The notes: generated by a model not told the origin, from the sequence alone. Positions 52,261 to 59,737 are shown, numbered from the stretch's first letter. The stretch: 64,000 nucleotides of DNA from Streptomyces sp. CNQ-509 (GCF_001011035.1 NZ_CP011492.1:1247501-1311500); one strand, 5' to 3'. Program-made: numbers and translations.

Positions 52261-52670
52261 GCGGGGCACCCTAGCGGGCGGCCGTTCGCGGCGATCTCCG
52301 GGGCCTACCACAGCCGACCTCACGCGAAGGAACGAACACGGGGGGTGAGGCATTGACGTATGTTTAACGGCAGTTTATCGTCGCCTCCGCGAAGTGATTT
52401 TCCCGTCTTCTTCTGCCCGCTCCCCGGTCGGATAAACCAGGTAATTTTTCGGCCAGTCAACCTTCTCAATCCGGACAGCGGCCGGAGTCGTTATCAATAC
52501 GTTACATTTCGGTACCAGGCGCCAACTCCCCCCGGGAATTAGCTGATATATCGGGGCATATCCCCTTCGGATCGCGCGCTCGCGCGTGCCCGCGGATAAC
52601 ACACCTACGCCCCTTTTGTAACCCCTATCGGCCGTGCGATTTCAATTTCCGCTAGGTAAATTCAATTTGC
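52261..52670. other. 410-base AT-rich divergent promoter region upstream of ectA
   Basis: The region, especially 52350-52560 and 52600-52670, is much more AT-rich than its surroundings and has no convincing gene. TTCAATTT occurs twice (52641-52648 and 52661-52668), 20 bases apart and next to the ectA start. GGGG-CATAT-CCCC at about 52553-52565 is a small hairpin. A 60-codon plus frame at 52360-52542 was not accepted because its codon use is unlike the neighbours. Confidence 0.6.
52353..52381 (+). promoter_or_regulatory. Candidate sigma-70-type promoter for ectABCD
   Basis: TTGACG (52353-52358), a 17-base spacer and TATCGT (52376-52381) form a good HrdB-like promoter facing ectA. It would give an untranslated leader of about 280 bases. 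A nearer promoter cannot be excluded, since the whole leader is AT-rich. Confidence 0.4.
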
Positions 52671-53225
52671 ATGACTGCCGCACAAGCAGACCTAGCAGGC
52701 CCTCCCGATAAACCCCGCACCGCGGCTGCAGACGAGGCGGGTGTCCGGCTGGACACCCCGCGAATCGAGGATGGCGCCGCAATCTGGCGCATCGCACGCG
52801 ACTCCGGGTCGCTGGACCTCAACTCGTCGTACAGCTACCTGCTGTGGTGTCGCGACTTCGCCGACACCAGCGTCGTGGCACGGGACTCGGACGGCGCCCC
52901 GGTCGGCTTCGTCACCGGCTATATCCGGCCCGCGCGGCCGGAGACCCTCGTCGTGTGGCAGATCGCCGTGGACGCCGCGTTCCGCGGCCGCGGTCTGGCC
53001 GGCGCGCTCCTCGACGGGCTGACCGAGCGCGCGCTGGCGGACCGCGGCATACGCCGCCTCGAAACGACCATCACGCCGGACAACTCCGCCTCCGACCAGC
53101 TCTTCCGCTCGTACGCGCGCCGCCACGGCGCCGGCGTCGACCGCGACGTGCTGTTCCACGGGGAGCACTTCCCGGACGGGCACGAGCCCGAGCTGCTGTA
53201 CCGCATCGGCCCGCTCGCGGGCTGA
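52671..53225 (+). CDS. ectA: L-2,4-diaminobutyric acid acetyltransferase (ectoine biosynthesis)
   Basis: 184 residues, GNAT fold. It acetylates diaminobutyrate to N-gamma-acetyl-diaminobutyrate. Family blocks: LDLNSSYSYLLWCRDFADTS (about 48-67), GFVTGYIRP, VVWQIAVDAAFRGRGLAGAL with the acetyl-CoA loop RGRGLAGAL, and TTITPDNSASDQLFRSYARR (each within 20 residues). The Ala-rich N-terminal 25 residues are an extension. ATG 52671 has only a distant AGG, so initiation may be weak or leaderless. First gene of ectABCD. Confidence 0.96.
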   Translation: MTAAQADLAGPPDKPRTAAADEAGVRLDTPRIEDGAAIWRIARDSGSLDLNSSYSYLLWCRDFADTSVVARDSDGAPVGFVTGYIRPARPETLVVWQIAVDAAFRGRGLAGALLDGLTERALADRGIRRLETTITPDNSASDQLFRSYARRHGAGVDRDVLFHGEHFPDGHEPELLYRIGPLAG

Positions 53226-53280
53226 GCCGACCGACCCATTCGCACCCCCCGCACATCGGATCATCTCCCAGGAGAACGCT

Positions 53281-54549
53281 GTGACCATCACACCGCCCGC
53301 CCTGAGCGTCTTCGAGACCCTGGAGTCGGAGGTGCGCAGCTACTGCCGTGGCTGGCCCGCGGTCTTCGACCGGGCCCAGGGCAGCTATCTGTACGACGAG
53401 GACGGCCACACCTACCTCGACTTCTTCGCCGGCGCCGGATCTCTCAACTACGGCCACAACAACGCCGTGCTCAAGCGCGCGCTCCTCGACTACCTGGAGC
53501 GCGACGGCATCGTCCACGGCCTCGACATGGCCACCACCGCCAAGCGCGCGTTCCTGGAGACCTTCCAGAACGTCGTGCTGCGCCCCCGCGACCTGCCGTA
53601 CAAGGTCATGTTCCCGGGCCCGACGGGCACCAACGCCGTCGAGGCCGCGCTGAAGCTGGCCCGCAAGGTCAAGGGCCGCGAGGCGATCGTCTCCTTCACC
53701 AACGCCTTCCACGGCATGTCACTCGGCTCGCTCGCCGTCACCGGCAACGCGTTCAAGCGCGCCGGCGCCGGCATCCCGCTGGTGCACGGCACCCCCATGC
53801 CGTTCGACAACTACCTCGACGGCCAGGTCCCGGACTTCCTGTGGTTCGAGCGGCTGCTGGAGGACCAGGGCTCCGGGCTGAACAAGCCCGCCGCCGTCAT
53901 CGTCGAGACCATCCAGGGCGAGGGCGGCATCAACGTGGCCCGCGCCGACTGGCTCCGCGGCCTCGCCGAGCTGTGCAAACGCCGCGACATGCTGCTCATC
54001 GTCGACGACATCCAGATGGGCTGCGGCCGCACCGGCGGGTTCTTCTCCTTCGAGGACGCGGGCATCACGCCCGACATCGTCACACTGTCGAAGTCGATCA
54101 GCGGCTACGGGCTGCCGATGTCGCTCACGCTCTTCAAGCCGGAGCTGGACGTCTGGGAGCCGGGCGAGCACAACGGCACCTTCCGCGGCCACAACCCGGC
54201 GTTCGTCACCGCCACCGCGGCGCTCGACACGTACTGGGCCGACGGCCAGATGGAGAAGCAGACCCTCGCCCGCGGCGCCCAGATCGAGCAGGCGCTGGTC
54301 GCGATCTGCGCGGAGCACTCCGACGCGGACACCACGTACCGCGGCCGCGGCATGGTGTGGGGGCTCGAGTTCCCCGACCCGGCGCGCGCCGCGCGTGTCT
54401 GCCGGCGCGCCTTCGAGCTGGGGCTGATCCTGGAGACCTCCGGGCCGCAGAGCGAGGTCGTCAAGCTGCTGCCGGCGCTGACGACGACGCCGGACGACCT
54501 GGACGAGGGGTTGCGCACGCTGGCCCGGGCGGTCCGCGAGACCGCCTGA
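53281..54549 (+). CDS. ectB: Diaminobutyrate-2-oxoglutarate transaminase (ectoine biosynthesis)
   Basis: 422 residues, class III PLP aminotransferase. It makes L-2,4-diaminobutyrate from aspartate semialdehyde and glutamate. Seen: [14 protein letters not shown] (about 49-62), [17 protein letters not shown] (PLP phosphate site), [27 protein letters not shown], and the PLP Lys in [14 protein letters not shown] (about 268). GTG 53281 has AGGAGA at good spacing. It lies 55 bases after ectA in the same operon. Confidence 0.97.
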   Translation: MTITPPALSVFETLESEVRSYCRGWPAVFDRAQGSYLYDEDGHTYLDFFAGAGSLNYGHNNAVLKRALLDYLERDGIVHGLDMATTAKRAFLETFQNVVLRPRDLPYKVMFPGPTGTNAVEAALKLARKVKGREAIVSFTNAFHGMSLGSLAVTGNAFKRAGAGIPLVHGTPMPFDNYLDGQVPDFLWFERLLEDQGSGLNKPAAVIVETIQGEGGINVARADWLRGLAELCKRRDMLLIVDDIQMGCGRTGGFFSFEDAGITPDIVTLSKSISGYGLPMSLTLFKPELDVWEPGEHNGTFRGHNPAFVTATAALDTYWADGQMEKQTLARGAQIEQALVAICAEHSDADTTYRGRGMVWGLEFPDPARAARVCRRAFELGLILETSGPQSEVVKLLPALTTTPDDLDEGLRTLARAVRETA

Positions 54550-54652
54550 CGGCCGGGGCGGCCCGCCCGTCGCGTACGAGCAGGCACGTACACGCCGGCA
54601 GACAGAGCGGCAGAGCCGCCGACCGATCCCGAAAGAGAGGCACAGAAGCACC

Positions 54653-55051
54653 GTGATCGTCCGATCCTTCAAGGAGCTTGAAGGTACCGACCGGCACATC
54701 AAGTCCGCGTCGGGCACCTGGGAGAGCAAGCGCATCGTGCTCGCGAAGGAGCGCGTCGGCTTCTCCCTCCACGAGACCGTGCTCTACGCGGGCACCGAGA
54801 CGTCGATGTGGTACGCGAACCACATAGAGGCCGTCGTCTGCGTCGAGGGCGAAGCCGAACTCACCAACGACGAGACCGGCGAGAAGCACGCCATCACGCC
54901 GGGGACGATGTACCTGCTGGACGGGCACGAGAGGCACACGATGCGGATCAAGCAGGACTTCCGCTGCATCTGTGTCTTCAACCCGCCGGTCACGGGCCGC
55001 GAGGACCACGACGAGAACGGCGTGTACCCGCTGCTGACTGAGGAGGACTGA
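54653..55051 (+). CDS. ectC: Ectoine synthase
   Basis: 132 residues, cupin. It cyclises N-gamma-acetyl-diaminobutyrate to ectoine with release of water. The start [18 protein letters not shown], the metal-site region [20 protein letters not shown] and [15 protein letters not shown], and the ending [20 protein letters not shown] are characteristic of EctC. GTG 54653 follows GAGAGG. A 103-base gap separates it from ectB. Confidence 0.97.
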   Translation: MIVRSFKELEGTDRHIKSASGTWESKRIVLAKERVGFSLHETVLYAGTETSMWYANHIEAVVCVEGEAELTNDETGEKHAITPGTMYLLDGHERHTMRIKQDFRCICVFNPPVTGREDHDENGVYPLLTEED

Positions 55052-55056
55052 GAACC

Positions 55057-55950
55057 ATGGCCAGCCCGACTGTCACCGACCTCTACCCGACGCGCGGCGC
55101 GGAAGAAGTGAGCACGCCCCGTCAGGACCCGGTGGTCTGGTCGGAACCGGGTGCCGACGGGCCCATCCCGCCCTGGGAGCTGGAGGGCTACGAGCGCAAC
55201 GGCTACCTGACGGTCGACCAACTGATCACCCCGGAGGAGGTGGAGACGTACAGGGCCGAGCTGGACCGGCTCATCGCCGACCCGCGGGTCCGCGCCGACG
55301 AGCGCTCGGTCATCGAGGCGGGCACGCAGGCCGTACGCTCCATCTTCGAGATCCACAAGATCAGCGATGTCTTCGGCAAGCTGGTACGCGACGAGCGCGT
55401 CCTGGAGCGGGCGCGGCAGATCCTCGGCTCCGACGTCTACATCCACCAGAGCCGGATCAACATCAAGCCCGGGTTCGGCGCCAGCGGCTTCTACTGGCAC
55501 TCGGACTTCGAGACCTGGCACGCCGAGGACGGCCTGCCGAACATGCGGACCGTGTCGGTCTCGATCGCGCTGACGGAGAACTACGAGACCAACGGCGGCC
55601 TCATGATCATGCCGGGGTCGCACAAGACGTTCCTCGGCTGCGCGGGTGCCACGCCGAAGGACAACTACAAGAAGTCCCTGCAGATGCAGGACGCCGGCAC
55701 GCCGTCGGACGAGGCGCTGACGGAGATGGCGGAGGCGCACGGCATCAAGCTGTTCACCGGCGCAGCCGGTGGTGCGACCTGGTTCGACTGCAACTGCATG
55801 CACGGCTCGGGCGACAACATCACGCCGTACCCGCGCAGCAACGTTTTCCTCGTCTTCAACAGCGTGGAGAACGCGGCCGTGGAGCCGTTCGCGGCACCGG
55901 TGCGGCGGCCGGACTTCATCGGCGCGCGGGACTTCACACCGGTGCGGTGA
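55057..55950 (+). CDS. ectD: Ectoine 5-hydroxylase
   Basis: 297 residues, Fe(II)/2-oxoglutarate-dependent dioxygenase that converts ectoine to 5-hydroxyectoine. The iron triad is visible as HSDFETWH (His-x-Asp, about 148-150) and the distal His in NCMHGSGDN (about 248). The EctD signature FYWHSDFETWHAEDGLPNMR and the Arg in the following 2-oxoglutarate region are present. ATG 55057 lies 5 bases after ectC with GAGGAGG upstream. The perfect hairpin at 56013 closes the operon. Confidence 0.97.
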   Translation: MASPTVTDLYPTRGAEEVSTPRQDPVVWSEPGADGPIPPWELEGYERNGYLTVDQLITPEEVETYRAELDRLIADPRVRADERSVIEAGTQAVRSIFEIHKISDVFGKLVRDERVLERARQILGSDVYIHQSRINIKPGFGASGFYWHSDFETWHAEDGLPNMRTVSVSIALTENYETNGGLMIMPGSHKTFLGCAGATPKDNYKKSLQMQDAGTPSDEALTEMAEAHGIKLFTGAAGGATWFDCNCMHGSGDNITPYPRSNVFLVFNSVENAAVEPFAAPVRRPDFIGARDFTPVR

Positions 55951-56012
55951 CGCGGAGCGCGAAGGCCGTGGCGTACCTCCGCGGACCCGCGGGGATGTGA
56001 CACCGGGACGGT

Positions 56013-56054
56013 GCCGCGCCCCCCGCCCGGGTCCTTCCGGGCGGGGGGCGCGGC
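56013..56054. terminator. Terminator between ectD and the DsbA-like gene
   Basis: Perfect 18-bp stem (56013-56030 with 56037-56054) with a GTCCTT loop, in the gap between the convergent stops at 55950 and 56093. It probably ends both transcripts. Confidence 0.8.
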
Positions 56055-56092
56055 CGTGTTTCGCGGGACTGGGCTCCTTGGGGGCCGGTCCG

Positions 56093-56797
56093 CTACGGGA
56101 CGTCGCAGGCGTCGTCGGCGCAGACGGCGCCGTCGCCGCCCGTGCCCGCGACGGTCTGCAGCCCGCCCGCGGCGGCGGCCTGCTCCAGCGCCTGCGTGAA
56201 GACCTGCGCCGGCTGCCCGCCGGAGACGGCGAAGCGGCGGTCGATGACGAAGAACGGCACACCGGTTGCGCCCAGCTCGGCGGCTTCCTTCTCGTCGGCG
56301 CGTACGGCGTCGGCGTAGGCGTCCTCGTCCGCGAGCACCCGGCGCACCTCGTCGGCGTCGAGGCCGGCACCGGTGGCGATGTCGACGATCGTGTCGTCCT
56401 CGCTGATCGGGCGGGCCTCGGCGAAGTTGGCGGTGTAGAACGCGTCGAGGAGCCGGTCCTGAAGGCCGCACTCCTTGGCGAGGTGCAGGACCCGGTGGAG
56501 GTCGAAGGTGCCGGTGACGAACCGGTCGTGGCGCATGCCGAGCCCCTCGGCCGCCGCGGCGGCGCCGACCCGGTCCTCCATCGCCTTGAGCTGCGCGTCG
56601 TCCCAGCCGTACTTGGCCTTCAGCTCGGGACCGAGTTCCTGCCGGCCGCCCCGCGCGGCACCGGCGGAGAGCTCGAAGGAGCGGTGCACCACTTCGACGC
56701 CGTCCCGGCCCGCGAAGGCGGCGAGGCCCTTCTCGAACCGGGCCTTGCCGATGTAGCACCAGGGGCAGATGACGTCGGACCAGATCTCTACACGCAT
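56093..56797 (-). CDS. FrnE-like DsbA-family oxidoreductase
   Basis: 234 residues, thioredoxin fold with helical insertion. The active site CPWCYIGK (about 11-18) is near the N-terminus, and GATGVPFFVIDRRFAVSGGQ supplies the cis-Pro loop. There is no signal peptide, so it works in the cytosol. The tail holds a second pair, CADDAC (about 226-231), a CX4C motif as described for FrnE of Deinococcus. FrnE proteins are linked to stress tolerance or polyketide formation; the role here is open. ATG 56797. Confidence 0.88.
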   Translation of the reverse strand: MRVEIWSDVICPWCYIGKARFEKGLAAFAGRDGVEVVHRSFELSAGAARGGRQELGPELKAKYGWDDAQLKAMEDRVGAAAAAEGLGMRHDRFVTGTFDLHRVLHLAKECGLQDRLLDAFYTANFAEARPISEDDTIVDIATGAGLDADEVRRVLADEDAYADAVRADEKEAAELGATGVPFFVIDRRFAVSGGQPAQVFTQALEQAAAAGGLQTVAGTGGDGAVCADDACDVP

Positions 56798-56840
56798 GAC
56801 GGCGGAACAGACGGGGTGGTGGCGGGTATTCCCCGGATCC

Positions 56841-56868
56841 GGGGTCAGGGGTCAGGGGCCAGGGGTCA
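56841..56868. repeat. Four tandem copies of a GGGGTCA heptamer
   Basis: GGGGTCA at 56841 and 56848, GGGGCCA at 56855 and GGGGTCA at 56862, followed by GGGGGA. The array overlaps the 3' end of the phosphatase gene, and the second unit supplies its stop codon (minus strand, 56852-56854). This points to recent slippage at the gene end. Confidence 0.7.
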
Positions 56869-57535
56869 GGGGGATGCCGCAGCGGAGGCTCCAGCGGCCG
56901 GCGCGGCCGGTCAGCTCGGTGCGGGTGAGGGGCGGTACGTCAAGGCGCCAGAAGGCGGCGGAGGGCAGGTCGAGGGCGTGCACGACGGCGGCGCGTACGG
57001 CGGCGGGCTCGGCGACGGCGACGACGCGGTGGGTGGGGGCGGGGGCTGGGGCACTGCCCGTGCGATGCATGTCGCCGGTGGTCTCCGTTCCTGCCGTGCC
57101 CGCGGTGCCCGCCGGTCCTGCCGTGCCCGCCGGTCCGGTCAGGCCGTCGAGCCACACGCCGACCCGCCCCCGCAATTGCAGCAGCGACTCCCCGCCGTGC
57201 GGTGCCGCCGCCGGATCCGTCAGCCAGGCCCGTACCGCCTCGCCCTCCGCCGCCGCCAGCTCCTCCAGCCCCCGCCCGCGCCAGCGGCCGACGTCCCAGT
57301 CCGCCAGCTCCGCCTCCGGCTCCGCCGCGAGCCCCAGCGCGTCGGCCGTCTGCCGGCAGCGGACCGACGGCGCGGCGTACGCCGGCGTGTGCGTACGCAG
57401 CGAAGCCGCCGCGTGGGCGCCCGCGCGCTCCGCCGCACGTCGACCCGCCGCGTCCAGCGGCTCGTCCGCGCCGAATACCGCGTGCCGCAGCTCGGCGTTG
57501 ACCGCCGGCGTGACAAGCATCACCCGGACCGTCAC
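56852..57535 (-). CDS. Histidine phosphatase superfamily protein without catalytic histidines
   Basis: 227 residues. The fold's conserved blocks are present (APSVRCRQTADALGL, LADWDVGRWRGR, PHGGESLLQLRGRVGVWLDG), but the N-terminal RHG is replaced (MLVTPAVNAELRHAVFG) and the second catalytic His region reads VVAVAEPAAVRAAVVHAL. Intact relatives next to B12 genes include the alpha-ribazole phosphatase CobC, so a degenerate CobC-like protein is possible. An Ala/Gly/Thr repeat (GTAGPAGTAGTAGTET) interrupts the middle. GTG 57535 is chosen; ATG 57520 and a further upstream start are alternatives. Confidence 0.75.
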   Translation of the reverse strand: MTVRVMLVTPAVNAELRHAVFGADEPLDAAGRRAAERAGAHAAASLRTHTPAYAAPSVRCRQTADALGLAAEPEAELADWDVGRWRGRGLEELAAAEGEAVRAWLTDPAAAPHGGESLLQLRGRVGVWLDGLTGPAGTAGPAGTAGTAGTETTGDMHRTGSAPAPAPTHRVVAVAEPAAVRAAVVHALDLPSAAFWRLDVPPLTRTELTGRAGRWSLRCGIPLTPGP

Positions 57536-57600
57536 CAGCAGTCCCACCTGCCCCTTCCGCGTCTCGGCCGGCGGACGCCCTGTGGTCGCCGGCCCGCAGG

Positions 57601-57736
57601 CGACGGTATCGTCACCTCGTCAACCGAAGACGACGGCGCAACGGAAGCCCGGTGAGATTCCGGCACGGCCGCGCCACTGTGAGCCGGACGACGCCCCGTG
57701 CGGGGCGGAGTTCGGTGAGTCAGACCCGCACCGTCG
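57601..57736 (+). promoter_or_regulatory. Cobalamin riboswitch upstream of cbtB
   Basis: The conserved AdoCbl-aptamer core is readable: GGAAGCCCGGTGAGATTCCG (57643-57662), GCCACTGTGAGCC (57673-57685) and GAGTCAGACCC (57717-57727). Its closing stem P1 is perfect: CGACGGT (57601-57607) with ACCGTCG (57730-57736). The platform between 57737 and the GGGAGG Shine-Dalgarno sequence (57771-57776) has a CTCC that could mask it. Bound cobalamin would lower expression of cbtB and whatever is co-transcribed, possibly cobD-cobN. Confidence 0.9.
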
Positions 57737-57784
57737 TGAAGAGCTCCACCGGATGGGACGCGTGATCCCCGGGAGGTTTCCGCC

Positions 57785-58000
57785 ATGGCTCAGTCGGCCG
57801 TGTCACCCACGACAGACTCTCTCCTCACCCCTGTGCCGCTGAGGACCATAGCCCCGCGGGCGCTGTTCGGCGGGATCCTGATGCTCGTTCTGGTGTTTGC
57901 CGCCGGTGCCGGACAGGGCGCCGTGTCTCTGGTGCCGGGCGAGGGCGTGCAGGAGTGGTTGCACGACGCCCGTCACCTGCTGGGCTTTCCCTCTCGGTGA
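57785..58000 (+). CDS. cbtB: CbtB, small subunit of a predicted cobalt transporter
   Basis: 71 residues: one membrane helix (FGGILMLVLVFAAGAGQGAV, about 27-46) and the family's WLHDARHLLGFP near the C-terminus, with His residues proposed to bind cobalt. Family members, as I know them, end in a Cys/His pair after GFP; here the end is GFPSR. It stands directly behind a cobalamin riboswitch, the usual control for cbtAB. ATG 57785 has GGGAGG 8 bases upstream. Its partner CbtA is reduced to a stump overlapping this stop. Confidence 0.88.
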   Translation: MAQSAVSPTTDSLLTPVPLRTIAPRALFGGILMLVLVFAAGAGQGAVSLVPGEGVQEWLHDARHLLGFPSR

Positions 58001-58080
58001 TCACACTGAACTCTGCGGCGGTGCGCGGGTTGTTGCTGCGCGGGATGCCGGCGGGGCCGGGTGCGAGGGTGGCGGGCTGA
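57997..58080 (+). pseudogene. Remnant of cbtA (N-terminal 27 codons only)
   Basis: GTG 57997 overlaps the cbtB stop (GTGA), as in an intact cbtBA operon. The frame reads VITLNSAAVRGLLLRG then MPAGPGARVAG and stops at 58078-58080. It resembles the start of CbtA (typically an Asn-Ser then VRxLLxRGMLAG before the first membrane helix), but the roughly 200-250 residues with the other helices are gone. The stop is followed immediately by GC-rich repeat sequence. A 27-residue product cannot be a transporter. The resemblance is by eye. Confidence 0.6.
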
Positions 58081-58085
58081 GGGGG

Positions 58086-58240
58086 TTGTTCCCCGACCCC
58101 GCCCCTTCCCGAAACTCGGGGGCTCCGCCCCCGAGACCCCGCGGGGGCTTGTGCCCCCAGCCCGCAGACGGCCACGTAGCCCGCCCGATCGCCGGGCTGT
58201 CGCCCCGCCCCCTTCCCGAGGGCTTCGCCCCCGGACCCCC
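58086..58240. repeat. GC-rich repeat elements between the cbtA stump and cobD
   Basis: Two related minus-oriented units: one at 58088-58115 (CCCCGCCCCTTCCCGAAAC core) followed by a GGGGGC-TCC-GCCCCC hairpin at about 58119-58133, and one around 58202-58232 (CCCCCTTCCCGAGGGC). The same core in plus orientation occurs twice inside cobD. No gene is supported in 58081-58285. Confidence 0.7.
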
Positions 58241-58285
58241 GACCACCGAATGCCCACCGGCACACGCCCCGCACCGAACGGCACC

Positions 58286-59737
58286 ATGACACCCGACACC
58301 GCGTCACACCCCGCCCGGCTCATCGGCGGCCGCCCGCTGGCGTACGCCGTGGGCGCCACCCTCGGCTACGCCGCCGACCACCTCTTCGGCGACCCCCGCC
58401 GAGCCCACCCGGTAGCGGCCTTCGGCCGCACCGCCACAGCCCTCGAATCCCGCCTCTGGCGCGACAACCGCGCGGCGGGGGCCTTGCACACGGCACTCTG
58501 TGTAGGCGCAACAGTGGCAACCGCCGCCCTGGCCACGGCAGTAGCGCGCAGAGGGACGATCCCGGGTCGGGGACAGAGCGCGTGGACGCCGAGGCGCAGC
58601 CCATACGGGCGCACGGGCCCGGCGCGGGACCCGGGCTCGGGGCACAGCCCCGCGGCCCCAGGCGGGAGTACGGCGCTGGGCCCCGAAGGGGGCAGGGGCG
58701 AGAGCACGAGGCCCGGCCTCCGCGGCCCCGCGGGCGCAGCCCGGCGCCCGGGTCCGGGGCGCAGCCCCGAGTGGACCGCGGACGCAGCCCCGGCGGCACC
58801 TTGGAGGCGCAGCCCCCACGTTTCGGGAAGGGACGGGGCCGGGGAACACACACCCCTCACCGCACCCGCGGGCCCGGCCCCGAGGTGTAGCCCTCAGACG
58901 ACCCCGGCCACAGCCACGCCGGGGCCCGGTCGGCGGAGCCCCGAGGGCACCGCGGGCGCAGCCCCGTGGGGGTCTTGGGGGCGCAACCCTCGAAGCTCGG
59001 GAAGGGACGGGGCCGGGGAACAGGTCCCGTTTGTTCTGCTCGCCGCGTTCGCGGCCTGGGCCGTCCTCGGCGGGGCCTCCCTCCGCCGTGAAGCCCTCGG
59101 CATCGCCCACGCCCTCCGCGCCCACGACCTCGACGACGCCCGCCACCGCCTCCCCCGCCTCTGCGGCCGCGATCCCCACCGCCTCGGCGAATCCGACATC
59201 GCCCGGGCCGTCGTCGAGTCCGTCGCCGAGAACACCTCCGACGCCGTCGTCGGCGCCCTCCTCTGGGGGGCGGTCGGCGGCGTTCCCGGGCTCGCCGGGT
59301 TCCGGGCCGTCAACACCCTCGACGCCATGGTCGGGCACAAGTCCGCCCGGTATCTGCGCTTCGGCTGGGCCGCCGCCCGGCTCGACGATCTCGCCGGCTA
59401 TCCCGGCGCGCGGCTCACCGCCGCGCTCGCGGCGCTCGCCGGGCCCGATCCCCGCGCCGCCCGGCGCGTGTGGCGCGAGGACGGGCCGCGGCATCCCAGC
59501 CCCAACGCCGGCCCCGTGGAAGCCGCGTTCGCCGGTGCGCTCGGGCTGCGGCTCGGTGGGGAGCTGTCGTATGCGGGACGGACCGAGCACCGGGCCGTGC
59601 TCAATCTGGCCGGGCGCGCTCCGGACGTACACGACATCGAGCGCGCCGTCCGCCTCTCCGCCCGTGTCTCCTTCCTCGCCCTCCTCACCACCACCCTCGC
59701 CGCCGCCCTCCTCCCCACCGAAGCGAGTCACGCATGA
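58286..59737 (+). CDS. cobD: Adenosylcobinamide-phosphate synthase CobD with a large in-frame insertion
   Basis: 483 residues against about 320 normally. CobD/CbiB is a membrane protein that attaches aminopropanol to cobyric acid. Normal parts: LGYAADHLFGDPRRAHPVAA (about 26-45), then from about 248 VPFVLLAAFAAWAVLGGASL, ARAVVESVAENTSDAVVGAL, FRAVNTLDAMVGHKS and SPNAGPVEAAFAGALG. Residues about 91-247 are an insertion rich in Gly/Pro/Arg/Ser, containing SGRDGAGE twice (180-187 and 238-245). It falls between membrane helices, so activity may survive. ATG 58286 is used. The stop overlaps cobN by ATGA. Confidence 0.88.
   Translation: MTPDTASHPARLIGGRPLAYAVGATLGYAADHLFGDPRRAHPVAAFGRTATALESRLWRDNRAAGALHTALCVGATVATAALATAVARRGTIPGRGQSAWTPRRSPYGRTGPARDPGSGHSPAAPGGSTALGPEGGRGESTRPGLRGPAGAARRPGPGRSPEWTADAAPAAPWRRSPHVSGRDGAGEHTPLTAPAGPAPRCSPQTTPATATPGPGRRSPEGTAGAAPWGSWGRNPRSSGRDGAGEQVPFVLLAAFAAWAVLGGASLRREALGIAHALRAHDLDDARHRLPRLCGRDPHRLGESDIARAVVESVAENTSDAVVGALLWGAVGGVPGLAGFRAVNTLDAMVGHKSARYLRFGWAAARLDDLAGYPGARLTAALAALAGPDPRAARRVWREDGPRHPSPNAGPVEAAFAGALGLRLGGELSYAGRTEHRAVLNLAGRAPDVHDIERAVRLSARVSFLALLTTTLAAALLPTEASHA
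58820..59021 (+). repeat. Direct repeat units inside cobD (174-bp offset)
   Basis: The core CGGGAAGGGACGGGGCCGGG begins at 58824 and again at 58998, exactly 174 bases (58 codons) apart, followed both times by GAAC. The preceding sequence of each unit is also related (GGGGCGCAGCCCCGAG / CGGCGGAGCCCCGAGG). The intergenic copy at 58088-58115 is the inverse of the same core. The even codon offset keeps the reading frame. Confidence 0.8.

Noticed and set aside
52360..52542. 60-codon frame in the ectA leader
   Set aside because: Low third-position GC, no ribosome site and no similarity to known proteins; the region looks regulatory.
57897..58289. 130-codon plus frame overlapping cbtB and the repeat region
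   Set aside because: Out of frame with CbtB and composed of repeat-derived Pro/Arg/Ser; the GTG 57997 frame resembles CbtA better.
58304..59731. 475-codon minus-strand frame opposite cobD
   Set aside because: Antisense of conserved CobD blocks and of the repeats; no family features.
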